Shown piece by piece: positions 7,029 to 13,712 of a DNA stretch of 13,712 nucleotides (the stretch's first letter is position 1; each line of letters begins with the position of its first letter). The notes below the pieces were generated by a model. That model made no database searches. It was not told the origin of the DNA and saw nothing but the letters and a program-made list of their open reading frames with translations. The DNA is from Bacteroidales bacterium UBA6340. Its GTDB lineage: Bacteria > Bacteroidota > Bacteroidia > Bacteroidales > Paludibacteraceae. The translations under genes were made by a program, and so were the position numbers. The stretch covers positions 1 through 13,712 of the forward strand of contig DJSG01000040.1 of assembly GCA_002440265.1 (NCBI GenBank), written 5' to 3'.

Positions 7029-8609
7029 ATGCTCATCAAGACTTACGGTGCCGCCTTGCAAGGCATAGATGCAGTCATTATCACAATAGAAGTACACGCC
7101 GTGGCGGGGTATGAGTTCACCTTGGTCGGCTTACCCGACAACGCAGTGAAGGAGAGCCGTGAACGTATCTTGTCCGCTATCACCGTGAACGGTTTCGGCA
7201 GACCCAAGCATACCCTGACCATCAATATGGCACCCGCCGACATCAAAAAAGAGGGTGCGGCTTATGACTTGCCGTTGGCTGTGGGAATACTGGCGGCAGA
7301 GGAGCATGTGCAGACGCGGTTGTTAGGGCAATACCTGATTATGGGCGAGTTGTCGTTGGACGGTTCGTTGCACCCGATACAGGGTGCGTTGCCTATTGCC
7401 CTTGCAGCCCAAAAGGCAGGTTTCAAAGGGGTGATAGTCCCCACAGAGAATGCCCGCGAAGCGGCTGTGGTAAGCGGAATAGAAGTGTATGGCATGGGGC
7501 ACCTGTTGGACGTGGTGCGTATGCTGAACGGTACGCAAGCCTTCGAGCCCGTGCGGGTGGATATAGAGGCGGAGTTTGCATTGCACGCTTTTCCGAGCGA
7601 CTTGGATTTCGCCGATGTGCGCGGACAGGAGAGCACCCGTCGCGCTATGGAAGTGGCAGCCGCAGGCGGGCATAACATACTGATGATAGGTCCTCCCGGG
7701 GCGGGTAAGAGCATGATGGCGAAACGGTTGCCGTCAATACTGCCACCGCTGACGTTGGGCGAGGCGTTGGAGACGACGAAGATATACTCGGTGTCGGGTA
7801 TGATGACGCAGTACCCCAAGCAAGACGGTCGTTCCGCTGCGCTCATTGTGCGGAGGCCGTTCCGCAGTCCGCACCATACAGTGACGGATGTGGCGTTGGT
7901 GGGTGGCGGGAGCAATCCGAAACCAGGGGAGATAAGTCTGGCACACAATGGGGTGCTGTTCTTGGACGAACTGCCTGAGTACAAGCGTTCTGCGCTGGAG
8001 GTGATGCGCCAGCCGTTGGAAGACAGGCGTATATGCGTGACACGCACCAAGATGAGTGTCGAATACCCTGCGTCGTTTATGTTGGTGGCTGCCATGAACC
8101 CCTGCCCGTGCGGACATTACGGGGAGAACAACCCCGCGCACCCGTGTACGTGTACGCCTGCGCAGATACAGCGATACCTGAGCCGCATATCGGGTCCGCT
8201 GTTGGACAGAATTGATATTCAGTGCGATATACAGGCGGTACCCTACGAGCAACTGCGCAGTATGGAGCCCGGCGAGAGCAGTGTTGCTATGCGGGAACGG
8301 GTAGTACGGGCACGGGAGATACAGCGGAAACGCTTTGAAGCATACAACCAAACGGCGGAGGTGCCTGTGCATTGCAATGCGCAAATGACGCCGAAGATGT
8401 TGCGGACGTTCTGCCAACTGTCGGCGGACTGTGACCGATTGCTGAGTTTTGCGATGAACAAGATGGGCTTGTCGGCACGGGCTTACGACCGCATACTGAA
8501 AGTAGCCCGCACCATTGCCGATATAGACAATAGCGCGGACATTCAACCACGGCACCTCACAGAGGCGATTTCCTATCGGAATTTGGATAGGGAAAACAGG
8601 TATTTCTAA
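7029..8609 (+). CDS. yifB: YifB/ComM family Mg-chelatase-like AAA+ ATPase
   Basis: This 526-residue protein has the usual length and layout of the YifB/ComM family. A Lon-protease-like fold (ChlI-type) spans about residues 20-165, including GLPDNAVKESRERI and GELSLDGSLHPIQGALPIA. The AAA+ core follows, with Walker A GPPGAGKS (221-228), Walker B VLFLDE (309-314) and the segment SGPLLDRID (388-396). A four-cysteine motif CPC-x11-CTC (359-375) and a C-terminal helical domain (about 430-520) complete it. ComM of naturally competent bacteria is a hexameric helicase promoting branch migration during integration of transforming DNA; in most other bacteria the role is less clear. The ATG lies 27 bp after tamB with no promoter between, so it is probably co-transcribed. 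Its stop is two bases from the stop of convergent trxB. Confidence 0.95.
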   Translation: MLIKTYGAALQGIDAVIITIEVHAVAGYEFTLVGLPDNAVKESRERILSAITVNGFGRPKHTLTINMAPADIKKEGAAYDLPLAVGILAAEEHVQTRLLGQYLIMGELSLDGSLHPIQGALPIALAAQKAGFKGVIVPTENAREAAVVSGIEVYGMGHLLDVVRMLNGTQAFEPVRVDIEAEFALHAFPSDLDFADVRGQESTRRAMEVAAAGGHNILMIGPPGAGKSMMAKRLPSILPPLTLGEALETTKIYSVSGMMTQYPKQDGRSAALIVRRPFRSPHHTVTDVALVGGGSNPKPGEISLAHNGVLFLDELPEYKRSALEVMRQPLEDRRICVTRTKMSVEYPASFMLVAAMNPCPCGHYGENNPAHPCTCTPAQIQRYLSRISGPLLDRIDIQCDIQAVPYEQLRSMEPGESSVAMRERVVRAREIQRKRFEAYNQTAEVPVHCNAQMTPKMLRTFCQLSADCDRLLSFAMNKMGLSARAYDRILKVARTIADIDNSADIQPRHLTEAISYRNLDRENRYF

Positions 8610-8611
8610 CT

Positions 8612-9598
8612 TTATTTGCTTAGGAAGCGGTCGGCGTCCATGGCGGCTTTGCAACCGGAGGCGGCGGCGACGATGGCTTGGCGGTAGTGCGGGTCGGCAC
8701 AATCGCCTGCGGCAAACACGCCCGGCACATTCGTGCGGGGGCTGTCGGCGTCCACAATGATGTAGCCTTCGGCATCACGTTCCAAGTAGTCGGCAAACAA
8801 ATCCGTGTTGGGACGATGCCCGATGGCGAGGAAGAAACCCTCAATATCGATATGGCGGATTTGCTCGTCGGGCGTGCCTTTCTTATATATAAGGTCTGCG
8901 CCGTGCACCTTGTCCTCGCCCGTGAGACGCAGGGTGTTGCACTCGAAGAGCACTTCGATTTTCGGATTCTCCAGCACACGCTTCTGCATGATGTCGGAGG
9001 CGCGCAGGTAGGGTTTGCGGACAATCATATAGACCTTTTCGCACAAGCCCGCGAGGTATGACGCTTCCTCGCACGCCGTGTCGCCGCCGCCTACGACAGC
9101 CACCGTCTTTTTGCGGTAGAAGAAACCGTCGCACGTAGCGCACGCCGAGACTCCGCGCCCCTTGTAGTCCTCTTCGGACTGTATGCCGAGGAACTTGGCA
9201 CTCGCGCCTGTGGCAATAATAACCGTGTCGGCGGTCCACCATTCGTCGTCGTCAATCTGCACACGCTTGGGCGAGGTGCTGAAGTCCACTTTGGTGACCA
9301 CGCCCGCACGTATGTCTGCGCCAAAACGTTCCGCCTGACGACGCATATCGTCCATCATCTGGAAGGGTTCGACACCGTCCGGGTAGCCCGGGAAATTCTC
9401 CACTTCGGTGGTAATCATGAGTTGTCCGCCCACCTGCATACCCTCGAAGAGGACAGGTTGGAGGTTAGCGCGCGAGGCGTAGATGGCGGCGGTGTAGCCC
9501 GCAGGGCCGGAGCCGATGATGAGGCATTTTGTTGACGACTCCCCCGACCCCCTCAGAGAGGGGGACTGCAAAGCAGAGTCAGTAGTTGGGGTGTTCAT
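8612..9598 (-). CDS. trxB: Thioredoxin-disulfide reductase (TrxB), with repeat-derived N-terminal extension
   Basis: This 328-residue flavoenzyme reduces oxidised thioredoxin with NADPH in the cytoplasm. Visible motifs are the FAD-binding GSGPAG (29-34), redox-active CATC (153-156), NADPH-binding GGGDTA (170-175) and second FAD motif GDCAD (298-302), all in the order of low-molecular-weight TrxB. The conserved body begins only at KCLIIGSG (24-31). The preceding 23 residues, including SPSLRGSGESS, are encoded by a copy of the dispersed C-rich repeat (9538-9567). No ATG, GTG or TTG lies between the repeat and the body, so the repeat must be translated; the start is ATG at 9596-9598 or TTG at codon 10. 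The gene lies 43 bp after the lolA-like gene and probably shares the ftsK transcript. Confidence 0.95.
   Translation of the reverse strand: MNTPTTDSALQSPSLRGSGESSTKCLIIGSGPAGYTAAIYASRANLQPVLFEGMQVGGQLMITTEVENFPGYPDGVEPFQMMDDMRRQAERFGADIRAGVVTKVDFSTSPKRVQIDDDEWWTADTVIIATGASAKFLGIQSEEDYKGRGVSACATCDGFFYRKKTVAVVGGGDTACEEASYLAGLCEKVYMIVRKPYLRASDIMQKRVLENPKIEVLFECNTLRLTGEDKVHGADLIYKKGTPDEQIRHIDIEGFFLAIGHRPNTDLFADYLERDAEGYIIVDADSPRTNVPGVFAAGDCADPHYRQAIVAAASGCKAAMDADRFLSK
9538..9567 (-). repeat. Dispersed C-rich palindromic repeat, copy A (inside trxB)
   Basis: The plus strand has ACTCCCCCGA then CCCCCTCAGAGAGGGGG and ACT. CCCCCTC and GAGGGGG form a perfect 7-bp stem with an AGA loop. Similarity to the copy at 10430 may extend to a CAAAGC at 9569-9574. 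On the minus strand it is read in frame as part of SPSLRGSGESS at the TrxB N-terminus. Confidence 0.75.
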
Positions 9599-9641
9599 GC
9601 TGTATTTTATTTGGATTTTATACTTGTGGGTGGGGTGATTG

Positions 9642-10313
9642 TTATCTTAAATCGTTGAGAAAGGCGTCGGGCTTTTCGATAGTAAACGACTGAGGGGCAG
9701 TGATGTACGCGGGATTGGTGAGGCGAAGGGAGGTGGTCCTGCCTGTGGTCTCGCGCAGTTCTACCGACAAGGGGAGCAAAGTGGCGGTTTCGACCTTGAA
9801 CACGAAACGCTCGATGCCCGCCGAAAGGTCGTTGGGGGTGAGGGTGATGAGGGTCTGCCCTTTGCCCGAAAGGACTTTTTCGTCCACCTTGCAGACGGGA
9901 ACGAGTGCCTTGGCGTAGAGGAAAGGGTTGGTTTGGAGCAACTCCTCCTCGGTGGGCGTGGAGAGCGTAAGTTCCTCAGAATCTTCGCTGTACATATAGA
10001 AAGTCTGTCCGTCGTAAGCCGTTTCGATAGACCACATCGACAGAAGGAACTGCCTGCCGTGCATGGTGAGTGTGCCCGAGTAAGTCATGGGTTGCGACTG
10101 GTCGTCGGTGACGGTAATGGTGAAGTCCGAGCGGAGCGTCTTGTCCTCCAACGCGGATAAGAGCGCGGGGAGGGTGGAGGCATTGGCTGACAGGCAGAAA
10201 AGTAGCAGGATTCCCCCAAGAACCTTGCGTAAAGAGGGCAGGACTCCCCCCAACCCCCTCAGAGAGTGGGAGTTTGGAGTTAGATATTGTACGATATTAT
10301 TTATTGCACTCAT
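9642..10313 (-). CDS. lolA: LolA-like outer-membrane lipoprotein carrier protein, repeat-derived N-terminus
   Basis: This 223-residue secreted protein resembles Bacteroidetes LolA, a periplasmic shuttle that carries lipoproteins to the outer membrane. Supporting features are a signal peptide (hydrophobic VLGGILLLFCLSANA, 31-45, likely cut after ANA), a beta-rich body, GQTFYMYSEDSEELTLSTPT (102-121) and the ensuing EEELLQTNP, a stretch I associate with LolA proteins of this group. Its place between ftsK and trxB also fits. Residues 14-35 (NSHSLRGLGGV, LPSLRKVLGGI) come from two repeat copies in tandem; the second supplies the basic RK and the start of the hydrophobic core. The start is ATG at 10311-10313; TTG at codon 21 would also give a complete signal peptide. 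Overall divergence from textbook LolA is high, so the family call is less sure than the export signal. Confidence 0.75.
   Translation of the reverse strand: MSAINNIVQYLTPNSHSLRGLGGVLPSLRKVLGGILLLFCLSANASTLPALLSALEDKTLRSDFTITVTDDQSQPMTYSGTLTMHGRQFLLSMWSIETAYDGQTFYMYSEDSEELTLSTPTEEELLQTNPFLYAKALVPVCKVDEKVLSGKGQTLITLTPNDLSAGIERFVFKVETATLLPLSVELRETTGRTTSLRLTNPAYITAPQSFTIEKPDAFLNDLR
10210..10245 (-). repeat. Dispersed C-rich repeat, diverged copy B2 (inside lolA-like gene)
   Basis: The plus strand ATTCCCCCAAGAACCTTGCG, then TAAAGAGGGCAGGACT, resembles the neighbouring copy but has lost the perfect inner palindrome. It is read on the minus strand as LPSLRKVLGGI. It could be an old copy or a separate subfamily. 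Confidence 0.4.
10243..10273 (-). repeat. Dispersed C-rich palindromic repeat, copy B1 (inside lolA-like gene)
   Basis: The plus strand has ACTCCCCCCAA then CCCCCTCAGAGAGTGGG and AGT. It matches copies A and C with one extra C and a G-to-T change in the right arm of the hairpin. It is in the same orientation as the others and is read in frame as NSHSLRGLGGV. Confidence 0.7.
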
Positions 10314-10338
10314 TGTTTGTTTTATTATTGTTTATATT

Positions 10339-10382
10339 CTATCCGTTGCCTATCCCTTGCGCATGGGTTGCGTATCCCTTGC
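10339..10382 (-). repeat. Four tandem 11-bp repeats upstream of the lolA-like gene
   Basis: On the plus strand the units are CTATCCGTTGC (10339-10349), CTATCCCTTGC (10350-10360), GCATGGGTTGC (10361-10371) and GTATCCCTTGC (10372-10382). All end in TTGC. They sit 25 bp before the lolA-like start codon, so they may be a regulatory site, a structured leader or a short slippage array. A related sequence in the opposite orientation, GCGAGGGATACC, is near 10492-10503. Confidence 0.6.
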
Positions 10383-10429
10383 TGTTTGACCCGAGAAAAA
10401 TGCGGGGAGGTATTGATATTATTTAAGAG

Positions 10430-10458
10430 ACTCCCCCAACCCCCTCAGAGAGGGGGCT
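10430..10458 (-). repeat. Dispersed C-rich palindromic repeat, copy C (between ftsK and lolA-like gene)
   Basis: The plus strand has ACTCCCCCAA then CCCCCTCAGAGAGGGGG and CT. The palindrome is identical to that of copy A over 17 bases. This copy is intergenic; on the minus strand one frame would again read PSLRGLGES. The hairpin could act in the ftsK-lolA mRNA but lacks a T run. Confidence 0.7.
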
Positions 10459-10511
10459 CAACAAAGCGGGTATTCTACTACAAGTAACATGGCGAGGGAT
10501 ACCTTATTTAA

Positions 10512-13055
10512 TCAGACGGCACCGAGTTCCAGCAGTTTCTGCTCCAGCATGTCCATGTCCTGAATCAGCACATCGCGCCCTTTGGGACCCTTGTTGGGTC
10601 CGACAATGCCCGCGGCTTCGAGTTGGTCGGACAGTTTGCCCGCGCGGTTGTAGCCAATCTCGAAAGCCCGTTGCAGGCGCGAGGTGGAGCCCTCTTGCTT
10701 GGCAACTACGTAGCGCGCCACGTCGGCAAACATGGGGTCAAGGCGTTTCATATCCACGCTGCCCGGTGTTGCCGCATCTTCCTGACCCTCAGGGATATAC
10801 TCGGGCAGTTGGTAGGGCTCGAAGTAGTGCTGCTCGTCCTTGATGTAATCCACGATGGCGTCCACCTCGGGGGTGTCCACGAAGGCGCATTGGATACGGG
10901 TGATGTTGCCGTTGCCGGCGTAGAGCATGTCGCCGCGACCGATGAGTTGCTCCGCCCCCTTGGCATCGAGGACGGTGCGCGAGTCGATGACGGACTGCGT
11001 GCGCAGCGCGATACGGGTAGGTATATTCGCCTTGATAACACCCGTAACGATGTTTACGGACGGGCGCTGGGTGGCGAGAATCATATGCATACCTACGGCA
11101 CGCGCTTTCTGTGTGATACGTGCAATAGGCGTTTCCACCTGTTTGCCCGCCTGCATGATGAAGTCGCCGTACTCGTCGATGACGATGACTATATAAGGCA
11201 GGAAACGGTGGTGGAGCGAGTCGCCCACGAGTTTCTCGGGATTGAGGCGGCGATGGATAAACTTGTCGTTGTAGTCCTCGAGGTTGCGCACACCCGCATC
11301 CATCAGCAGTTTGTAGCGGTTCTCCATCTCGATGACGAGCGAGTTGAGGGTGTTGATGACCTTCTCGCAGTCGGTGATGATGATGTCCTTTTCCTCTACA
11401 TCGGGCATAGCAGCGAGGTAGTGGCGGTAGAGTTCCTTGTAGGGCGAGAACTCGACCATCTTCGGGTCAACAAGGACGAGTTTCAGTTCGGCAGGGTGCT
11501 TTTTGTAAAGCAACGAGGTCAGAATGGCGTTGATAGCCACCGATTTACCCTGACCCGTGGCGCCGGCTACAAGGAGGTGGGGTGTCTTGGCGAGGTCGAA
11601 CATAAAGACCTCGTTGGTGATAGTGCGCCCGATAGCGATAGGCAGGCGCATTTTCTGCTCCTCTTGGAAACGCTTGGAGGCGATGACCGAGTGCATAGAG
11701 ACGGTCTGCGGCTTCTCGTTGGGCACCTCGATACCCACCGTACCCTTGCCCGGCATGGGGGCGATCATACGGATACCCGTAGCGGCGAGCGACATCATAA
11801 TGTCGTTCTCAAGGCTCTGAATCTTGGATATTTTGATACCCGCCTTGGGGACAATCTCGTAGAGCGTTACGGTCGGACCGATAGTGGCTTTGATGCTGTC
11901 TATCTCTATACCGAAATTGCGCAGGGTCTCCACAATGCGTTTGGCATTGGCGTTCTGCTCGTCTTTGTTGATGATTGTACCGGTCTCGTTGTCATACACT
12001 TTGAGCAGGTCGAGGGAGGGAAACTTGTAGTATTCCAGGTCTTTGCGCGGGTCGTAGGGACCGAGTTTTGCCAAAATATCTTCGGGCGTGGGGGTATCTC
12101 CGTCCGCCATCTCGACAGGCTTGGTGTCGCGGATGTCTATTTGCGTCTCGTCTCCGTCTTCTGCGGGGTCGTTCTCCTGCGCAGGTTCGGTATGCATCTC
12201 CTCTTCCTGCGTGGACTCGATAGTCAGCGGAATATCACCATCTGCGGAAATGTCGGAGGGGGGATTTTCCAAACCATCGATTTCTATATCTATATCAATC
12301 GGCTGCTCATCGTCTTTTGGTTCGTCGGGCAGCACAATCTCTTGCGGTTCCTCGGCAATGCTCTCTTCGTGGGTTTCCTCTTTGGGCTTGCGTTTGAACA
12401 GCCCTTTCAGCCACTCCCAGAAACGTTTGGTATTGGGGATAAAATTCTTCTCGGCGATAATCAGGAAAATAACCGGTGTAACTACCAGCACGATGATCAT
12501 TCCCGTGGGTTGGATATACGAGTTGAGCCATGTGGCGAACCATTGTCCGAAAGCCCCACCCCAACAGAATGTACCGAGCGAGACCATCAGTTGCACAAAC
12601 CCGAGCAATACGGCCCCCCACAGCACACCGAATGTCCCGCAGAGCAGCACCCGCAGCGGGTGGGTATGCCCCACGTGGAGCAGACGCAGACCGTAAATAA
12701 CCAGCATCCCTATCAGCCCGAAAGCCATCCAGCCGAAAGCCCCATTGATTAGGAACTCGCTGACGGCGGCACCGGGCAAACCGAGCCAGTTTTGAATTTC
12801 TATACGGTGTTCGCGTCGTTCGGAACCGGACATCTGAAGCAGCGACTGATCGCTTGTTCCGGTAAAAAAGAAACTGACACACGCCAACAGCAGAACGAGG
12901 GCGATAGTCAGCAGCACGATACCCGAAACTGTGCGGGTTCGCGGGTCGGAAAAGAAAGTTTTAATCTGTTGCCAAACGTGAGTTTTCTCTACTCGTATCG
13001 GGCGTTCAGCGGTCTTTTCGTCGTTTTGGGCTGTATGTATTGTGCGTCTTGGCAT
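10512..13055 (-). CDS. ftsK: DNA translocase FtsK
   Basis: This 847-residue protein has the full FtsK/SpoIIIE layout. There are four hydrophobic segments in the N-terminal membrane domain (about 43-64, 103-126, 135-160, 183-202), an acidic Asp/Glu-rich linker (about 225-326), the alpha and beta motor domains (about 330-760) and the C-terminal gamma winged-helix domain (about 785-835, EGSTSRLQRAFEIGYNRAGK). Walker A is GATGQGKS (498-505) and Walker B is IVIVIDE (622-628). It anchors at the division septum and pumps chromosome DNA, resolving dimers with XerCD; the gamma domain reads KOPS-type orienting sequences. The ATG at 13053-13055 follows a promoter at 13075-13105, giving a very short leader of about 13 nt. 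The lolA-like gene and trxB follow on the same strand and are probably in the same operon. Confidence 0.97.
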   Translation of the reverse strand: MPRRTIHTAQNDEKTAERPIRVEKTHVWQQIKTFFSDPRTRTVSGIVLLTIALVLLLACVSFFFTGTSDQSLLQMSGSERREHRIEIQNWLGLPGAAVSEFLINGAFGWMAFGLIGMLVIYGLRLLHVGHTHPLRVLLCGTFGVLWGAVLLGFVQLMVSLGTFCWGGAFGQWFATWLNSYIQPTGMIIVLVVTPVIFLIIAEKNFIPNTKRFWEWLKGLFKRKPKEETHEESIAEEPQEIVLPDEPKDDEQPIDIDIEIDGLENPPSDISADGDIPLTIESTQEEEMHTEPAQENDPAEDGDETQIDIRDTKPVEMADGDTPTPEDILAKLGPYDPRKDLEYYKFPSLDLLKVYDNETGTIINKDEQNANAKRIVETLRNFGIEIDSIKATIGPTVTLYEIVPKAGIKISKIQSLENDIMMSLAATGIRMIAPMPGKGTVGIEVPNEKPQTVSMHSVIASKRFQEEQKMRLPIAIGRTITNEVFMFDLAKTPHLLVAGATGQGKSVAINAILTSLLYKKHPAELKLVLVDPKMVEFSPYKELYRHYLAAMPDVEEKDIIITDCEKVINTLNSLVIEMENRYKLLMDAGVRNLEDYNDKFIHRRLNPEKLVGDSLHHRFLPYIVIVIDEYGDFIMQAGKQVETPIARITQKARAVGMHMILATQRPSVNIVTGVIKANIPTRIALRTQSVIDSRTVLDAKGAEQLIGRGDMLYAGNGNITRIQCAFVDTPEVDAIVDYIKDEQHYFEPYQLPEYIPEGQEDAATPGSVDMKRLDPMFADVARYVVAKQEGSTSRLQRAFEIGYNRAGKLSDQLEAAGIVGPNKGPKGRDVLIQDMDMLEQKLLELGAV

Positions 13056-13074
13056 ATTTACTCAAATTAGCACG

Positions 13075-13105
13075 CAAAGGTACAGAAAATATCTCGTTTT
13101 TGCAA
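13075..13105 (-). promoter_or_regulatory. Bacteroidetes-type promoter for ftsK-lolA-trxB
   Basis: On the minus strand, -7 box TACCTTTG (13075-13082) and -33 TTG (13103-13105, as TTTG with 13106) are 20 nt apart. The expected transcript starts near 13068, only about 13 nt before the ftsK ATG. Confidence 0.7.
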
Positions 13106-13184
13106 ACTTGTCTTTTGTTGAAAAAGGGAATAGTGCGGTTTTTAGTGGCATTTTGTGTACTTTTCCGCGAAATAATCAAATAAA

Positions 13185-13216
13185 TTTGTCCGTATGAAAA
13201 ATTCTTTATACTTTTG
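13185..13216 (+). promoter_or_regulatory. Bacteroidetes-type promoter for the RseC-family gene
   Basis: TTTG at 13185-13188 and TACTTTTG at 13209-13216 are separated by a 20-nt spacer (counting from TTG). Transcription should start near 13222. The in-frame TTG at 13214 therefore lies in the -7 box and cannot be the start codon. The ftsK promoter is back to back on the other strand. Confidence 0.65.
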
Positions 13217-13227
13217 CGTGTTAATTT

Positions 13228-13248
13228 AGGAGGGGTGTGTATGCACCC
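13228..13248 (+). promoter_or_regulatory. Shine-Dalgarno sequence and start-codon hairpin of the RseC-family gene
   Basis: AGGAGG (13228-13233) lies 7 nt before ATG 13241, an ideal Shine-Dalgarno, unusual for Bacteroidetes, where such sites are rare. GGGTG (13233-13237) and CACCC (13244-13248) can pair with a 6-base loop holding the start codon. Confidence 0.4.
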
Positions 13249-13678
13249 TGTATCAGCAAAAACGGTTATGTCAGAACCGATACGGCACGAAGGGGTTGTT
13301 ATGTCCGTGTCCGGACAGACAGCGCATATACGGATTGTCCAAGCAAGTGCGTGCAGCACCTGTTCGGCACGCAGTATGTGTATGTCCTCAGAAAGCAGGG
13401 AGAAAGAGATGGATGCCATGATGCTCGAGCCTATGCAGGCAGGCGACAAAGTGGAGGTGATGGTGGCGGAACGCTTGGCGTGGAAAGGGGTGCTGCTGGC
13501 TTACGTGATGCCGTTTGTGGTGATGCTTGCGGTGATAGCGGGGCTGGATCGGGTATTAGACAGCGAGGCGGTCATCGGTACGATAGCCCTCTGTGCAGTA
13601 GCGGTGTATTATATAATCCTTTCGTTTTTCAGAGACAAACTGCAAAAACAGTTCTCCTTTACGGCTCGTAAACTTTGA
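13241..13678 (+). CDS. rseC: RseC family membrane redox protein (SoxR-reducing system / Rnf-associated)
   Basis: This 145-residue protein has an N-terminal soluble part with the cysteine cluster SACSTCSARSMC (Cys38, Cys41, Cys47) and two adjacent membrane helices (about 83-102 and 110-130), the usual RseC layout and size. RseC influences sigma-E signalling in Escherichia coli and belongs to the SoxR-reducing set with Rsx/Rnf proteins. In Bacteroidetes I recall this gene preceding rnfB and the other rnf genes, which would lie beyond the right edge. ATG 13241 was chosen because a Shine-Dalgarno sits 7 nt before it. ATG 13268 (MSEPIRHEGVV) is a strong alternative because family members often begin near that point. 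Only 34 bases follow the stop, with no terminator visible, consistent with an operon continuing to the right. Confidence 0.88.
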   Translation: MHPVSAKTVMSEPIRHEGVVMSVSGQTAHIRIVQASACSTCSARSMCMSSESREKEMDAMMLEPMQAGDKVEVMVAERLAWKGVLLAYVMPFVVMLAVIAGLDRVLDSEAVIGTIALCAVAVYYIILSFFRDKLQKQFSFTARKL

Positions 13679-13712
13679 TTAGCATTTACTTTCCGTTGAT
13701 CAACAACTATTA

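Noticed and set aside
5832..7097. 421-codon open frame on the minus strand, antisense to tamB and the yifB start
   Set aside because: Same shadow pattern (Val/His/Arg/Gln rich), crossing two real genes and their junction. The frame at 3555-5000 minus is rejected for the same reason.
10623..12752. 709-codon open frame on the plus strand, antisense to ftsK
   Set aside because: It lies wholly opposite a clear FtsK gene with all motifs, has biased shadow-like composition (rich in V, D, G, H) and no recognisable domain. Codon bias of the real gene explains the absence of stops.
13006..13449. 147-codon minus-strand frame upstream of ftsK
   Set aside because: It overlaps both divergent promoters and the RseC-family gene on the other strand, with no family features.

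Overview
The window looks like an ordinary stretch of a Bacteroidales (Bacteroidetes) chromosome of roughly 50% GC. Three things support this. Five independent promoters fit the Bacteroidetes consensus TTG-N20-TAnnTTTG. The tmRNA encodes a 9-residue tag (GNNNVALAA) close in form to the GETNYALAA/GENNYALAA tags of that group. The order ftsK - lolA-like - trxB, and a divergent RseC-family gene next to ftsK, also match my recollection of these genomes. No phage, transposase, CRISPR array or defence system is visible.

Layout. On the left, minus strand, are the first 13 codons of thrS (cut by the window edge), then tmRNA (ssrA, 228-617) with its own promoter and a terminator-like hairpin, then a NorM-type MATE exporter (804-2198). 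A 585-base non-genic stretch (2199-2783) follows. It holds an 11-bp direct-repeat array next to a -7-like box, an unrecognised 45-codon ORF in the presumed MATE leader, a 91-bp element bounded by 9-bp inverted repeats, and the promoter of the next gene. On the plus strand come a TamB-like envelope protein (2784-7001) and a YifB/ComM AAA ATPase (7029-8609), probably one operon. This operon meets the minus-strand ftsK - lolA-like - trxB cluster (13055 down to 8612) with only two bases between stop codons. At the right end an RseC-family membrane protein (13241-13678) diverges from ftsK and probably starts an Rnf electron-transport operon outside the window.

How the genes relate. Most are housekeeping: translation and ribosome rescue (thrS, ssrA), envelope biogenesis (TamB, LolA-like), chromosome segregation (FtsK), thiol redox (TrxB) and membrane redox (RseC).

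The most interesting structure is not a gene. A small C-rich palindromic repeat occurs three times, plus one diverged copy, within about 1 kb. It has been absorbed in frame into the N-termini of TrxB and the LolA-like protein, where it helps build the signal peptide. Two separate 11-bp tandem arrays, one upstream of the MATE gene and one upstream of lolA, are candidate regulatory sites. I did not find a convincing new multi-gene system.
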